Below are positions 43,309 to 52,460 of a DNA stretch of 64,000 nt, in pieces; position 1 is the stretch's first letter, and each line of letters begins with the position of its first letter. The notes beneath the pieces were generated by a model that was given only the letters and a program-made list of their open reading frames with translations, did not search any database and was not told where the DNA came from. Source of the stretch: Pseudomonadota bacterium. GTDB taxonomy: Bacteria > Pseudomonadota > Alphaproteobacteria > Puniceispirillales > Marisalimonadaceae. The translations under genes were made by a program, and so were the position numbers. The DNA is taken from positions 1 to 64,000 of the forward strand of contig JAOESH010000007.1 in NCBI GenBank assembly GCA_028382005.1, written 5' to 3'.

Positions 43309-44292
43309 CTATAACGTGATTACGATAGCACCCTTAGTTTTTCTTCCTTCTAATAAATTGTGAGCTTCAACAATTTTCTCTAATGGCATTTTATCGTGTA
43401 TTGCTACTTTTAATCTACCATCAGCTATTCTACTATATAACTGGTAGGAAGCGTCATCATATTCTGCCCTATTCGCTATATAAGAAAATAAAGTAGGTCT
43501 AGTTACGAAAAGTGATCCTTTAGCTGATAGCAAACCTAAATTAAAATCTACAATTGGTCCAGAGGCTTGACCAAACAAAGCCCACATTCCTCTTGGCTTC
43601 AAACAATCCATGGAGCCTGGAAAAACAGATTTCGCTACACTGTCGTAAACAACATCGCATTTTTGGTTATTAGTAATAGCCATAACTTCACTTACAAAGT
43701 CTTTGTCATTATAATCAACAACATGATGATAACCTGCTTTTTTCGCCGCTTCAGCTTTTTCTGGCCCACCAACTGTTCCGATCATAGTCGCGCCAATTTC
43801 GCTTCCCCATTGACCCATTAATTGACCAACTCCTCCAGCAGCTGCATGAACAAGTGCTGTCATTCCACTTTCAAGTTTAAAAGTTAAATGAAGAAGATAA
43901 TGAGTGGTTAAACCTTTAAGTGTACTCGCTACTACGTCATGATCATTAACTTCAACTTTTAATTGAACAGCGTGAGCAGCGTTAATAAGAGCATATTCTG
44001 CATATGCACCGACAGGTGTAACATATGAAACTTTGTCACCTTCTTTATGAAAAGTAACGTCAGATCCAACAGCATGAACATGACCAACGCCTTCAGATCC
44101 AGGTATTTTAATATTTTCTTGATTAGGCCAAGGATATAGACCACTGCGAAAATATGTATCTAAATAATTTAAACCTATAGCATTATTTTTTACAACAATT
44201 TGTCCAGGGCCAGGTATTGGAATGTCAGCTTCAATAAGCCTCATATTTTCTGCTGCACCGAATTCAGTAAGTTCAACTACTTTTTGTTTCAT
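43309..44292 (-). CDS. Quinone oxidoreductase (MDR family, QorA-like)
   Basis: 327-residue zeta-crystallin type NADPH:quinone oxidoreductase. Landmarks: NAIGLNYLDTYFRSGLYP, GSEGVGHVHAVGSDV, and the NADPH motif HAAAGGVGQLMGQW at about 147-160. Zinc ligands are absent, as in the family. It reduces quinones or enones for detoxification. A GAGGA ribosome site precedes the ATG. It is divergent from sodB, so both may be oxidative-stress genes. Confidence 0.92.
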   Translation of the reverse strand: MKQKVVELTEFGAAENMRLIEADIPIPGPGQIVVKNNAIGLNYLDTYFRSGLYPWPNQENIKIPGSEGVGHVHAVGSDVTFHKEGDKVSYVTPVGAYAEYALINAAHAVQLKVEVNDHDVVASTLKGLTTHYLLHLTFKLESGMTALVHAAAGGVGQLMGQWGSEIGATMIGTVGGPEKAEAAKKAGYHHVVDYNDKDFVSEVMAITNNQKCDVVYDSVAKSVFPGSMDCLKPRGMWALFGQASGPIVDFNLGLLSAKGSLFVTRPTLFSYIANRAEYDDASYQLYSRIADGRLKVAIHDKMPLEKIVEAHNLLEGRKTKGAIVITL

Positions 44293-44460
44293 AAAAAAAT
44301 CCTCGTCAAATTAAAAAATAAATAATTTTTTTATAATACATACGTTTGTACATTGTGTGTAATAATTTATTTGTATGTTTTATATAAAAATATCTGATAG
44401 TAGTTTTTAAAATATAAATCAATATTATATAGCTAATTCACTTGTAATAAAGTTTTTTAA

Positions 44461-44475
44461 TACTATTTAATAGTA
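44461..44475. promoter_or_regulatory. Perfect palindrome TACTATT-T-AATAGTA before sodB
   Basis: Fifteen-base inverted repeat with seven-base arms, ending 20 bases before the sodB start and just before its AGGAGAG ribosome site. It is a candidate operator for a redox or iron regulator. Function inferred from place and symmetry only. Confidence 0.4.
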
Positions 44476-44494
44476 AACTAATCAGGAGAGTTTA

Positions 44495-45094
44495 ATGAGT
44501 TTAGAATTATCTGACCTACCATATCCTATAGATGCATTAACTGCACATGGAATGAGCCAAGAAACAATGGAATATCATCACGACATCCATCATAAAGCCT
44601 ATGTAGATAATGGCAACAATCTATTAAAAGATACTGCTTGGGAAAATAAAAGCTTAGAAGAAATAATTACTGGTACATATGATGCTAATAGCATCGCACA
44701 AAACGGCATCTTTAATAATATATCTCAACACTGGAACCACGAACAATTTTGGCAAATGATGAGTCCCACTCAAGTGAAAATGCCGTCTGAACTAGATAAG
44801 GCTATAACTGATTCTTTTGGATCAATTGATAAATTTAAAGAAGAATTTTATAACGCAGGTGCGACCCAATTTGGATCAGGTTGGTGTTGGTTAGTTAAAG
44901 AAAAGAGTGGCGGCTTAAAAGTTACCAAGACTGAAAATGGTGTCAACCCAATTTGTTTTGGACAAACTGCTCTATTAGGATGTGATGTTTGGGAACACTC
45001 TTATTATATTGATTTTAGAAATAAAAGGCCTGTCTATCTTAAGAATTTTATAGATAATCTTGTCAACTGGGAATATGTGGCATCTAAATTATAA
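44495..45094 (+). CDS. sodB: Superoxide dismutase, Fe type
   Basis: 199-residue Fe/Mn superoxide dismutase. Metal ligands are visible: H28 (EYHHDIHH), H82 (HWNHEQFW), D164 and H168 (DVWEHSYY). Gln78 in NISQHWNH is the iron-type Gln position, so iron is favoured over manganese. Length matches the family, and there is no export signal, so it is cytoplasmic. It stands alone, divergent from a quinone oxidoreductase and convergent with an intradiol dioxygenase, with a shared terminator after it. Confidence 0.95.
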   Translation: MSLELSDLPYPIDALTAHGMSQETMEYHHDIHHKAYVDNGNNLLKDTAWENKSLEEIITGTYDANSIAQNGIFNNISQHWNHEQFWQMMSPTQVKMPSELDKAITDSFGSIDKFKEEFYNAGATQFGSGWCWLVKEKSGGLKVTKTENGVNPICFGQTALLGCDVWEHSYYIDFRNKRPVYLKNFIDNLVNWEYVASKL

Positions 45095-45117
45095 TATATT
45101 GATTTTAAAAATCTTAA

Positions 45118-45157
45118 TTAGAAAAAGTACTTTATAAGAACTTTTTCTAATTTTTCT
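45118..45157. terminator. Bidirectional terminator between sodB and the dioxygenase
   Basis: Stem TTAGAAAAAGT / ACTTTTTCTAA (45118-45128 with 45140-45150), an 11-base loop, then a T-run on the plus strand and A/T flank on the minus strand. It overlaps the last codon of the dioxygenase gene, so it can serve both convergent genes. Confidence 0.7.
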
Positions 45158-45977
45158 CCATTATTATATCAAAATTTAACTTGAAATATTCTTGTTTATT
45201 TTCATCAATATTTTTTTCAAGTTTTCTTATTAAACTCTGTTTGACGGCAAATACCGTATCACTTTCTAAATACTTATCTCCATCTATAAAAACATGAGTA
45301 ATAAGATCTTTAAAACCTTTAGCTTTAACCATAAAATGTATATGTGCAGGCCTATATGGATGCCTGTCTAAATTTTTCAAAAGATCACCTACCGGACCAT
45401 CTACAGGTATTGGATAATATTGTGGTTTTACTGTTCTAAATAAATAGGACCCATCATCAAGTGACAATAATGTTGCTCTTAAATCAACAACTCTGTCTTC
45501 TTTTTGAACATCATATAGACCATCAGGACCTGATTGCCAAACTTCTAATGACGCACCTGGAATAGGAATATTATTATTATCTGTAATAATACCAGAAACG
45601 ACACAATTTTCACCTTTTACGAAATTGGCAATATTGGTACCATTTTCAATCATTGGAGATGTTGTATGAAAAGGTCCTAAAACAGTTGTCTCTGTTTCAT
45701 TTTTAGATTTTCTATTATTAATTGAATCAAGTAACATTGATACTCCTAAGACATCTGATAAAAGTATAAACTCCTGTCTTCTATCATCGCACTTTTGTCC
45801 AGTTTTTGTTAAAAACATAATAGCCTTAATCCATTCTTCTTCAGTGGGTTCAACTTCTTTAACAACTTGATGAAGGTTTCTAATTATAGAACTCATTATT
45901 TTCTTAAGTCTTTCATCTTTAATTTTTGAAAAACTATTTAATACAGCTTCTGTTGCATTATTTTCATTAAAGTCCAT
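45147..45977 (-). CDS. Intradiol ring-cleavage dioxygenase (hydroxyquinol/catechol 1,2-dioxygenase-like)
   Basis: 276-residue Fe(III) dioxygenase that opens a catecholic ring between hydroxyls. The iron ligands are all visible: Y155 (GLYDVQ), Y188 (PQYYPIP), H212 and H214 (RPAHIHF). The N-terminal helical domain and the TETTVLGPFHTTSP segment are typical of hydroxyquinol and related 1,2-dioxygenases. It is the clearest evidence for aromatic ring degradation in this window. Neighbours are not standard muconate genes; a CMD-like protein lies at 51874. Substrate inferred to class. Confidence 0.9.
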   Translation of the reverse strand: MDFNENNATEAVLNSFSKIKDERLKKIMSSIIRNLHQVVKEVEPTEEEWIKAIMFLTKTGQKCDDRRQEFILLSDVLGVSMLLDSINNRKSKNETETTVLGPFHTTSPMIENGTNIANFVKGENCVVSGIITDNNNIPIPGASLEVWQSGPDGLYDVQKEDRVVDLRATLLSLDDGSYLFRTVKPQYYPIPVDGPVGDLLKNLDRHPYRPAHIHFMVKAKGFKDLITHVFIDGDKYLESDTVFAVKQSLIRKLEKNIDENKQEYFKLNFDIIMEKN

Positions 45978-46065
45978 AAGTCTACTCTCCCAAAGATAAG
46001 TATTTCATTACCTAGAATATTAATTATACTAATCAATAAATGTAAAGATTAATATGGAGTGTTTA

Positions 46066-46944
46066 GTGATAACAAATTTAGGCATTATTGGAGGTTCTGG
46101 GTTATATCATTTACAAGGTCTTAAATATCAAAAATGGATAAAAGTAGAGACGCCTTGGGGGAACCCTTCTGATGAAATATTATCTGGTGAAATTAATGGT
46201 ATCAAAATTAATTTTTTACCAAGACATGGCAGAGGTCATTATCATTCTCCATCAACTGTTCCTTATAAACAAAACATATATGCATTAAAAAAGTTAGGTG
46301 TAACTGAAATATTATCAGTGTCTGCTTGTGGAAGTCTAAGAGAAGATTTAGCGCCTGGTGATTTTGTTTTAGTAGATCAATTTATAGATAAAACCTATTT
46401 AAGAGATAAAAGTTTTTTTGGTGAAGGATGTGTTGCTCATGTAAGTTTAGCAAATCCTACGTGCAACAGACTAAGCAATGTAATTTTAGACATTGGAAAG
46501 AAATTAGATATTAAAATTCATTTGGGTGGCACATATTTGACTATGGAAGGTCCTCAATTTTCTACACTTGCGGAATCAAAACTTTATAAAGATAACTGGA
46601 AATGTGATATAATCGGAATGACTAACATGCCTGAGGCTAAATTAGCAAGAGAAGCTGAAATTTGCTATTCATCACTTTCTATGGTGACAGATTTTGATTG
46701 CTGGCATCCAAATCATGATTTTGTTGAAGTTACTGATATTATTAAAACGTTGACTAACAATTCTTCTAAAGCTCAAAAAATTATTGAATTATTACCGTCA
46801 AAATTATTAAAAGATAGAGATCCATGTGAATCTGGCTGTAATACTGCCCTCGATAATGCTATAATAACTTCACATGAAAAAAGATCTTCAAATATACTAA
46901 AACAATTGGATATTATACTTGAAAGAACTATCCGGAAATCGTAA
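46066..46944 (+). CDS. mtnP: S-methyl-5'-thioadenosine phosphorylase
   Basis: Phosphorolyses 5'-methylthioadenosine to adenine and 5-methylthioribose-1-phosphate (5'-deoxyadenosine may also serve). 292 residues from a GTG at 46066, which is preceded by GGAG; an ATG four codons upstream has no ribosome site. Landmarks: LGIIGGSGLYHLQGL, LPRHGRGHYHSPSTVPYK, SVSACGSLREDLAPGDFVL, TMEGPQFSTLAESKLY, and IIGMTNMPEAKLAREAEICY. Its neighbours apt (takes the adenine) and mtnA (takes the sugar phosphate) complete the salvage logic. Confidence 0.92.
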   Translation: MITNLGIIGGSGLYHLQGLKYQKWIKVETPWGNPSDEILSGEINGIKINFLPRHGRGHYHSPSTVPYKQNIYALKKLGVTEILSVSACGSLREDLAPGDFVLVDQFIDKTYLRDKSFFGEGCVAHVSLANPTCNRLSNVILDIGKKLDIKIHLGGTYLTMEGPQFSTLAESKLYKDNWKCDIIGMTNMPEAKLAREAEICYSSLSMVTDFDCWHPNHDFVEVTDIIKTLTNNSSKAQKIIELLPSKLLKDRDPCESGCNTALDNAIITSHEKRSSNILKQLDIILERTIRKS

Positions 46945-46956
46945 GGAAGCCTTTTA

Positions 46957-47487
46957 ATGAGTGAAATCAAAGATACCATAAGAACAATTCCAAATTTTCC
47001 TATTGATGGAATAATGTTCAGAGATGTTACAACTTTATACTCTAACCCTAATGCAATGAAAGAGGTTGTTAACCTAACTGCTAATTTTTGGGAAAATGAA
47101 GGTTTAACATGTGTCGCAGGGATAGAAGCAAGAGGGTTTGTTACAGGCAGTCTAATTGCTAATTACTTATCATTACCATTTATTCCAATTAGAAAAAAAG
47201 GTAAGTTACCTCATCAAACCATTAGTCAAGATTATGACTTGGAATATGGCAAAGCGACTTTAGAAATACATATTGATGCCTTAAATAAAAGCGACAATGT
47301 CCTAATTGTTGATGATTTAATAGCTACTGGTGGGACTGCGATAGCGAGTGTTGAATTAATAAAAAGATTAGAAGCAAATGTTCAAGGTTGTTCATTTATA
47401 ATTGACTTACCAGAATTAGGTGGCAGAAAAAAATTAGAAAATATTGGTATCAAAGTACAAACGTTATGTGCTTTTGAAGGTCATTAA
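46957..47487 (+). CDS. apt: Adenine phosphoribosyltransferase
   Basis: 176-residue type I PRTase that makes AMP from adenine and PRPP. The PRPP loop VLIVDDLIATGGTAIASVEL lies at about 112-131; AGIEARGFVTGSLIA and IPIRKKGKLPHQT are further hallmarks. It starts 12 bases after mtnP and would recycle the adenine released by that enzyme. Confidence 0.94.
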   Translation: MSEIKDTIRTIPNFPIDGIMFRDVTTLYSNPNAMKEVVNLTANFWENEGLTCVAGIEARGFVTGSLIANYLSLPFIPIRKKGKLPHQTISQDYDLEYGKATLEIHIDALNKSDNVLIVDDLIATGGTAIASVELIKRLEANVQGCSFIIDLPELGGRKKLENIGIKVQTLCAFEGH

Positions 47488-47489
47488 TA

Positions 47490-49532
47490 TTATCTTAAAC
47501 TAGCCTCTATGTTTCCTCCATCAACGGTTAATATATGAGCAGATGTTCTTTCAGTTTTAGATAAAGACAAAAATCCTTCTGCTACATGTTTTGCTTCTAC
47601 TTCTAATGCAAGAAGATTTCCGGTCATGTATTTTTTTTCATCTATTCCCCTACTTTTTGATCTTTTTTTAATCATATCAGACGTCAAAATACCAGATCTA
47701 ATTTTATCTGCATTTATGCCATTAACACTAATATTATATTTACCAAGTTCTAAAGCCATTTGCTTTAAAAGAAACATTAAGGTTGATTTAGGTAAACCAT
47801 ACGATCCAAAATTCTTACCAGGATTAACAGCTTGCTTAGATACATTAAAAAGAATTTTTCCACCAATCCCTTGATTAATAAAAATTTTAGATACTTCTTT
47901 AGAAATATTAAAATGGGCAAAAAAATTAAGTTCGAAGCTTTCTTTTAATTGTTTAATGTCTAAATCTAAAATTGACGATTCAAATGCAACGCCTGCATTA
48001 GAAATTAAAATATCAATTCCACCAAAGTTTTGTAAACAGCTATAAACAATTTCTTCGGCTGAATTTGAATTAGTTAAATTTGATAGAAGATAAAATGAGT
48101 TTTTATTCATCAAACTATAAGTTTTTTTTAGAGATTCTATATCTTTATCTACTAGAAAAACATTTGCACCATTACCGTTAAATAATTTAGCAGTCTCTCT
48201 TCCAATAACACCTCCTGCTCCAGTTATAATTACTGTTTTACCTTTAATTGTAGATGGGGTGATTTTTTGAATTTTAGCTTGTTCTAAAGACCAGTACTCA
48301 ATATCAAATTGATCTTTTTCTGATATTGGAAAATAACCACCTAGATTTTCACCTGAGTTAATTACTTTAATATTTTGAACAGCTATATCTGCAACTAAAG
48401 AGGCTCCTGATTTATCTCCACCAATACCTATTATACCAATACCTGGAGCCCAAATAACATTTGGGTTAGGATTTAACATTGTTAGTTTATTTAAAGATAT
48501 TTTTTGATTTTTTTTAAAATATTTTAAATATTCTTTTCTATATTGATCTAGTTTATTATTTAATTCTTTTTGGCCAATGGTTTGAGACAAAATAATTGGA
48601 TTACCTTTTATTCTTATAACATGATCTGGAGATGCCACCCCTCTTTTTGACAAATACAAAAGATCTTTTCTAAATAAAAAATTATTAATTTCTTCATCAA
48701 TTCTAATGTCAAATGTTGGATTAAAATTATATTCAATGCTATTTTTTTGAATATTACCTCTTATCTTTGCTAGTAAGTTTAATTTATTAAAATTTAATGA
48801 GTAATCTATTTTTTTTACAACATATTTTTTCTTTTTAACTTTTTTTTGAATCCAACTGTCTACTTTATTAGTTTGATCAATTACTTTATCATAAGATTCT
48901 TTAGCAGTTCTACCCCAAGTAAAATGACCATGATTAACGAGAAGCAAACCTTCACAATTTTTATTGGAGTCAAAAATATTTGCTGCACATTTAGCCAAGT
49001 CAAAGCCAGGCATTATATAAGGAACAATTGCGAGTTTCGAACCAAAAATTTCATCAACAATTTCTTTATAATTTGGTAAATTAGCCAAAATCAAAAATGG
49101 TGTAGCATGAGTATGATCTATAAACTTATGAGGCAAAAACGCATGCAATAATGTCTCAACAGATGGATTAGGAGAATTAGATTTTAATAAGTTTGATCTT
49201 TGTTGATTAACCATTTCTTCATCAGTTAATTTATCTAACGTTCTTAACTTCAAAAGAGGTTCTAATTTTATTGAGGGCAATCCTTCAGCTTCAATTGTAC
49301 CTAGATCCCAACCAGACCCTTTGACAGATATAACATTTATATCTTTACCAAAAGTGTCCTTTTTAATAGATTTACATGAAGTATTTCCACCACCGTGCAT
49401 TACTAAATCAGGAATTGAACCAATAAGCCTCGAAGTATAAACTCTAGAGCCTAAATCAAAATCAAAATCAGTATTTCCTAGATTGTTAACAAATATTTTT
49501 TGATCTTTCTCGTTCCATTTATTGCTAAACAT
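47490..49532 (-). CDS. Class II aldolase fused to a short-chain dehydrogenase
   Basis: 680-residue two-domain enzyme. The N-terminal class II aldolase/adducin domain (about 1-400) shows HGGGNTSCK, H140 and H142 in IDHTHATPF and H201/H203 in VNHGHFTWG as zinc and phosphate-site candidates; the C-terminal SDR domain begins near residue 430 with VIITGAGGVIGRETAKLF and ends ILTVDGGNIEASLR. Similar fusions act on rhamnulose-1-phosphate, with the SDR handling lactaldehyde. Here the gene starts one base after the mtnA stop, so the likely substrate is the ketose-1-phosphate made by MtnA, giving DHAP plus an aldehyde that the SDR could reduce or oxidise. This step assignment is inference. Confidence 0.85.
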   Translation of the reverse strand: MFSNKWNEKDQKIFVNNLGNTDFDFDLGSRVYTSRLIGSIPDLVMHGGGNTSCKSIKKDTFGKDINVISVKGSGWDLGTIEAEGLPSIKLEPLLKLRTLDKLTDEEMVNQQRSNLLKSNSPNPSVETLLHAFLPHKFIDHTHATPFLILANLPNYKEIVDEIFGSKLAIVPYIMPGFDLAKCAANIFDSNKNCEGLLLVNHGHFTWGRTAKESYDKVIDQTNKVDSWIQKKVKKKKYVVKKIDYSLNFNKLNLLAKIRGNIQKNSIEYNFNPTFDIRIDEEINNFLFRKDLLYLSKRGVASPDHVIRIKGNPIILSQTIGQKELNNKLDQYRKEYLKYFKKNQKISLNKLTMLNPNPNVIWAPGIGIIGIGGDKSGASLVADIAVQNIKVINSGENLGGYFPISEKDQFDIEYWSLEQAKIQKITPSTIKGKTVIITGAGGVIGRETAKLFNGNGANVFLVDKDIESLKKTYSLMNKNSFYLLSNLTNSNSAEEIVYSCLQNFGGIDILISNAGVAFESSILDLDIKQLKESFELNFFAHFNISKEVSKIFINQGIGGKILFNVSKQAVNPGKNFGSYGLPKSTLMFLLKQMALELGKYNISVNGINADKIRSGILTSDMIKKRSKSRGIDEKKYMTGNLLALEVEAKHVAEGFLSLSKTERTSAHILTVDGGNIEASLR

Positions 49533-49533
49533 T

Positions 49534-50631
49534 TTAGAGATTACCTTCTGAAAAGTTTTTAATTTTTTTTATGGAATTATAATTTGCATCACATATACCA
49601 TGTTCTGTAATTAAACCAGATACTAACCTTGATGGAGTAACATCAAATGCAGGATTTCTACTTTTTGTTCCTCTAGGAGCTATATCAACAGAAATGATAT
49701 TATTATTTTTATCTTTTCCTTGAACAAAGTTAACTTCTTTAGGATCTCGTTCTTCAATTGGTATTTCTTTAATACCGTCTGTAATATTCCAATCAATAGT
49801 TGATGAAGGTAATGCTACATAAAAGGGAATATTATTATCAAAAGCTGCTAAAGCTTTTAAATATGTTCCTATTTTGTTACATACGTCACCAGTTGATGAT
49901 GTTCTATCAGATCCAACTATTACTAAGTCTATTTCTTTATGTTGCATTAAATGACCACCAGCATTATCTACAATTAAATTATGACTTATATCATTATGAA
50001 ACAATTCCCAAGTTGTTAGTTGAGCTCCTTGATTTCTTGGTCTTGTTTCATCAACATAAACATGAACGTCTATTCCTTTTTCTTTAGCAAAATAGATAGG
50101 CGATGTAGCTGTACCCCAGTCAACCGTAGCTAACCAACCAGCGTTACAGTGAGTAAGAATATTTATAGAATTTGTTTTTTTTGTGTTTGCAATATCTTCA
50201 ATTATTTTAAAACCATGCTCTCCAATTTTACGATTTGAATAAATATCGTCACTTAGAATTTGATTTGCTTTTTTAAAAACTTCATGAGCTCGATGATCAA
50301 TTGGAGTTTTAATTAAAAAATTAAACATTTTTTTAACTGCCCAATGTAAGTTAACAGCTGTTGGCCTAGTAGATAAAAGAATTGATTTTGTTTGATTTAA
50401 CATATCATTTGAACTATCCAATTGCATTGTTTTTGCAAATGCAAATGCCGTAGTAACTCCAATTAGAGGCGCACCTCTCACCCACATATCTTTAATTGCA
50501 TTTGAAAAATCATTTATGGTCTTAAGCTCTACTATTTTAAATTCATGCGGCAACCATCTTTGATCAATTATAAAAACTTTGTTATTATCTTCCACCCATA
50601 TTGATGTGTAATTTTTTCCATTTACTTTCAT
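49534..50631 (-). CDS. mtnA: S-methyl-5-thioribose-1-phosphate isomerase
   Basis: 365-residue aldose-ketose isomerase of the eIF2B-like fold. Landmarks: MWVRGAPLIGVTTAFAFAK, LTHCNAGWLATVDWGTA with the catalytic Cys, VYVDETRPRNQGAQLTTWEL, and VGSDRTSSTGDVCNKIGTY with the catalytic Asp. It converts 5-methylthio- (or 5-deoxy-) ribose-1-phosphate to the ribulose form. One base separates it from the aldolase-SDR gene that follows, and mtnP is on the opposite strand nearby. Confidence 0.94.
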   Translation of the reverse strand: MKVNGKNYTSIWVEDNNKVFIIDQRWLPHEFKIVELKTINDFSNAIKDMWVRGAPLIGVTTAFAFAKTMQLDSSNDMLNQTKSILLSTRPTAVNLHWAVKKMFNFLIKTPIDHRAHEVFKKANQILSDDIYSNRKIGEHGFKIIEDIANTKKTNSINILTHCNAGWLATVDWGTATSPIYFAKEKGIDVHVYVDETRPRNQGAQLTTWELFHNDISHNLIVDNAGGHLMQHKEIDLVIVGSDRTSSTGDVCNKIGTYLKALAAFDNNIPFYVALPSSTIDWNITDGIKEIPIEERDPKEVNFVQGKDKNNNIISVDIAPRGTKSRNPAFDVTPSRLVSGLITEHGICDANYNSIKKIKNFSEGNL

Positions 50632-50713
50632 AGTAACTCCATCTTACAATAGTTTAACTATTTAAATAATTATCTAAATAAAAATATAAACTCATTAATC
50701 AACGAGATTTAAA

Positions 50714-51862
50714 TTGACATACTTTGTTCCGCACACTCCAAATAATGATATTATTACATGCAATACAGGTTTATTAAAAGATCTTACATTTGTTGTTAAG
50801 GATATGTGTGATGTAAAAAATTTTCAATCATCTTGTGGAAATCCAGATTTTTATAAGAAAAGTAAGCCAGCAAAAGATTTTGCTCCTTTTTTAAAAAAAA
50901 TTTTAAATCAAGGTGCTAATTTAAAAGGAATAACAATTTGTGATGAATTTTTCTATTCAGTCATTGGTGAAAATAGTCATTACGGAACTCCTGTAAATTT
51001 AAATGCTCCCAATTGTGTTCCAGGTGGATCAAGTTCAGGCTCTGCCGCTGCATTAACCACAAATCTGTATGATTTTTCTATTGGCTCCGATACTGGTGGG
51101 TCGGTCAGAGTTCCAGCATCTTTTTGTGGATTATATGGAATTAGACCAACGCATGGAAGAATTGATGCAACCGGAGTATATCCAATGGCACCGAGCTTTG
51201 ACACTATTGGCTGGTTCTCACGTGAGGTTGATGTTTTTAAAAGGGTTGGAAGCGTTTTATTAAAAAAAGATAAATCATCAAATATAACTTTTAATTCGTA
51301 TGTTATAGCAGAAGATCTTCTTGAGTTAGTCGAAGAAAATTTAAAAAGAAAATTTATTGAATATTTAGATACAAACTTACCGAACTTATTAAGAATAAAA
51401 ATTTCTACAAAAGACAAAGCAGAAATAGCTGATTATTTTAGAATTCTTCAAGGTGGAGAAATTAAAGAACACGTTATTCCATGGATTGAAAAAAATAATC
51501 CTGAAATTTCTAAAGAAATAAATAATAGAATTAAAATGGCTTCTAATATAACAAAAGATGAAATTAATGTTGCTAATAAATTTAGAAAAGACTTGATTTC
51601 TGAAGTTAACATTTCTTTACCAAAAGGTAATATAGCTATTTTTCCAACAACACCTTTTTCTGCACCTATATGTGGTCAAGATGAATATGCTCTTGGGGAA
51701 TCAAGAAAAAAACTAATGGCTATGACTTCTATTACTGGAATGACATCTAGACCACAGATATCTATTCCAAAATTAAAAGACAAAACTGGTCCCGTTGGTA
51801 TCTCTTTATTAGGATGGGAAAACAGTGATGAAATACTATTAAATAAATTAACAGAAATATAA
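50714..51862 (+). CDS. Amidase (amidase signature family)
   Basis: 382-residue amidase. The Ser-cisSer-Lys triad can be placed at S130 (GSDTGGS), S106 (GGSSSGS) and K29 (VVKD). The TTG start follows a GAGA ribosome site. It hydrolyses a small amide or amidated ring product; substrate not known. The next gene, a CMD-like protein, follows after 11 bases. It differs from the amidase at 57574, so the window has two such enzymes. Confidence 0.9.
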   Translation: MTYFVPHTPNNDIITCNTGLLKDLTFVVKDMCDVKNFQSSCGNPDFYKKSKPAKDFAPFLKKILNQGANLKGITICDEFFYSVIGENSHYGTPVNLNAPNCVPGGSSSGSAAALTTNLYDFSIGSDTGGSVRVPASFCGLYGIRPTHGRIDATGVYPMAPSFDTIGWFSREVDVFKRVGSVLLKKDKSSNITFNSYVIAEDLLELVEENLKRKFIEYLDTNLPNLLRIKISTKDKAEIADYFRILQGGEIKEHVIPWIEKNNPEISKEINNRIKMASNITKDEINVANKFRKDLISEVNISLPKGNIAIFPTTPFSAPICGQDEYALGESRKKLMAMTSITGMTSRPQISIPKLKDKTGPVGISLLGWENSDEILLNKLTEI

Positions 51863-51873
51863 AAGGAAAATAA

Positions 51874-52452
51874 ATGACTAGAATTAAAGATTGGGAATTA
51901 GCTAACTTAACAAATGAACAAAAAGAAATTCATGATACTATTGTTAATGGACCAAGAGGTCATGTAGTTGGCCCTTTAAGAATTTGGTTAAATAATCCTG
52001 GTCTTGCGAAAAGCGCTCAAACAGTTGGCGCTTACGCAAGATATGGTACAAGTTTACCTCAAGCGCTTTCTGAACTTGCTATTTTAACAACTGGAAGGGT
52101 ATGGTCTTCTGAATTTGAATGGGAACATCACGCTCCACTAGCTATTGAGGGTGGTATTGATCCTAAACATGTTGAAACAATTAGTTTAGGAAAAAGACCT
52201 GTGTTTGAAAATCAAAATGAGCAAGTAGTTTTTGATTTTGCCGCAGAAGCAAATATCCTTAAAAATGTAACTGACAAAACTTATAAAAAATTAACAGATA
52301 TCTTAGGTGAGAATGCAGCAATTGATATTGTAGGGATATGCGGATACTACAGCCTAATTTCAATGACATTAAATGTGTTCAAGGTACCAAGAGATACTGA
52401 CAAGTGGCTTTTACCAAATGTACAAAATTTTAATAATATGTTAAATACTTAA
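51874..52452 (+). CDS. Carboxymuconolactone decarboxylase-like (AhpD-fold) protein
   Basis: 192-residue protein of the CMD/AhpD fold: ALSELAILTTGRVWSSEFEWEHHAPLAIEGGID. The peroxidase CxxC of AhpD is replaced by EFEW, with a nearby HH, as in the decarboxylase-like branch. It may decarboxylate a ring-cleavage lactone or act on another acid. It lies 11 bases after the amidase, and convergent with mmsA. Function is inferred. Confidence 0.8.
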   Translation: MTRIKDWELANLTNEQKEIHDTIVNGPRGHVVGPLRIWLNNPGLAKSAQTVGAYARYGTSLPQALSELAILTTGRVWSSEFEWEHHAPLAIEGGIDPKHVETISLGKRPVFENQNEQVVFDFAAEANILKNVTDKTYKKLTDILGENAAIDIVGICGYYSLISMTLNVFKVPRDTDKWLLPNVQNFNNMLNT

Positions 52453-52460
52453 TATAAAGA

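Noticed and set aside
49800-50087. Open frame opposite mtnA
   Set aside because: Contained in a highly conserved gene on the other strand; low-complexity hydrophobic text and no ribosome site.
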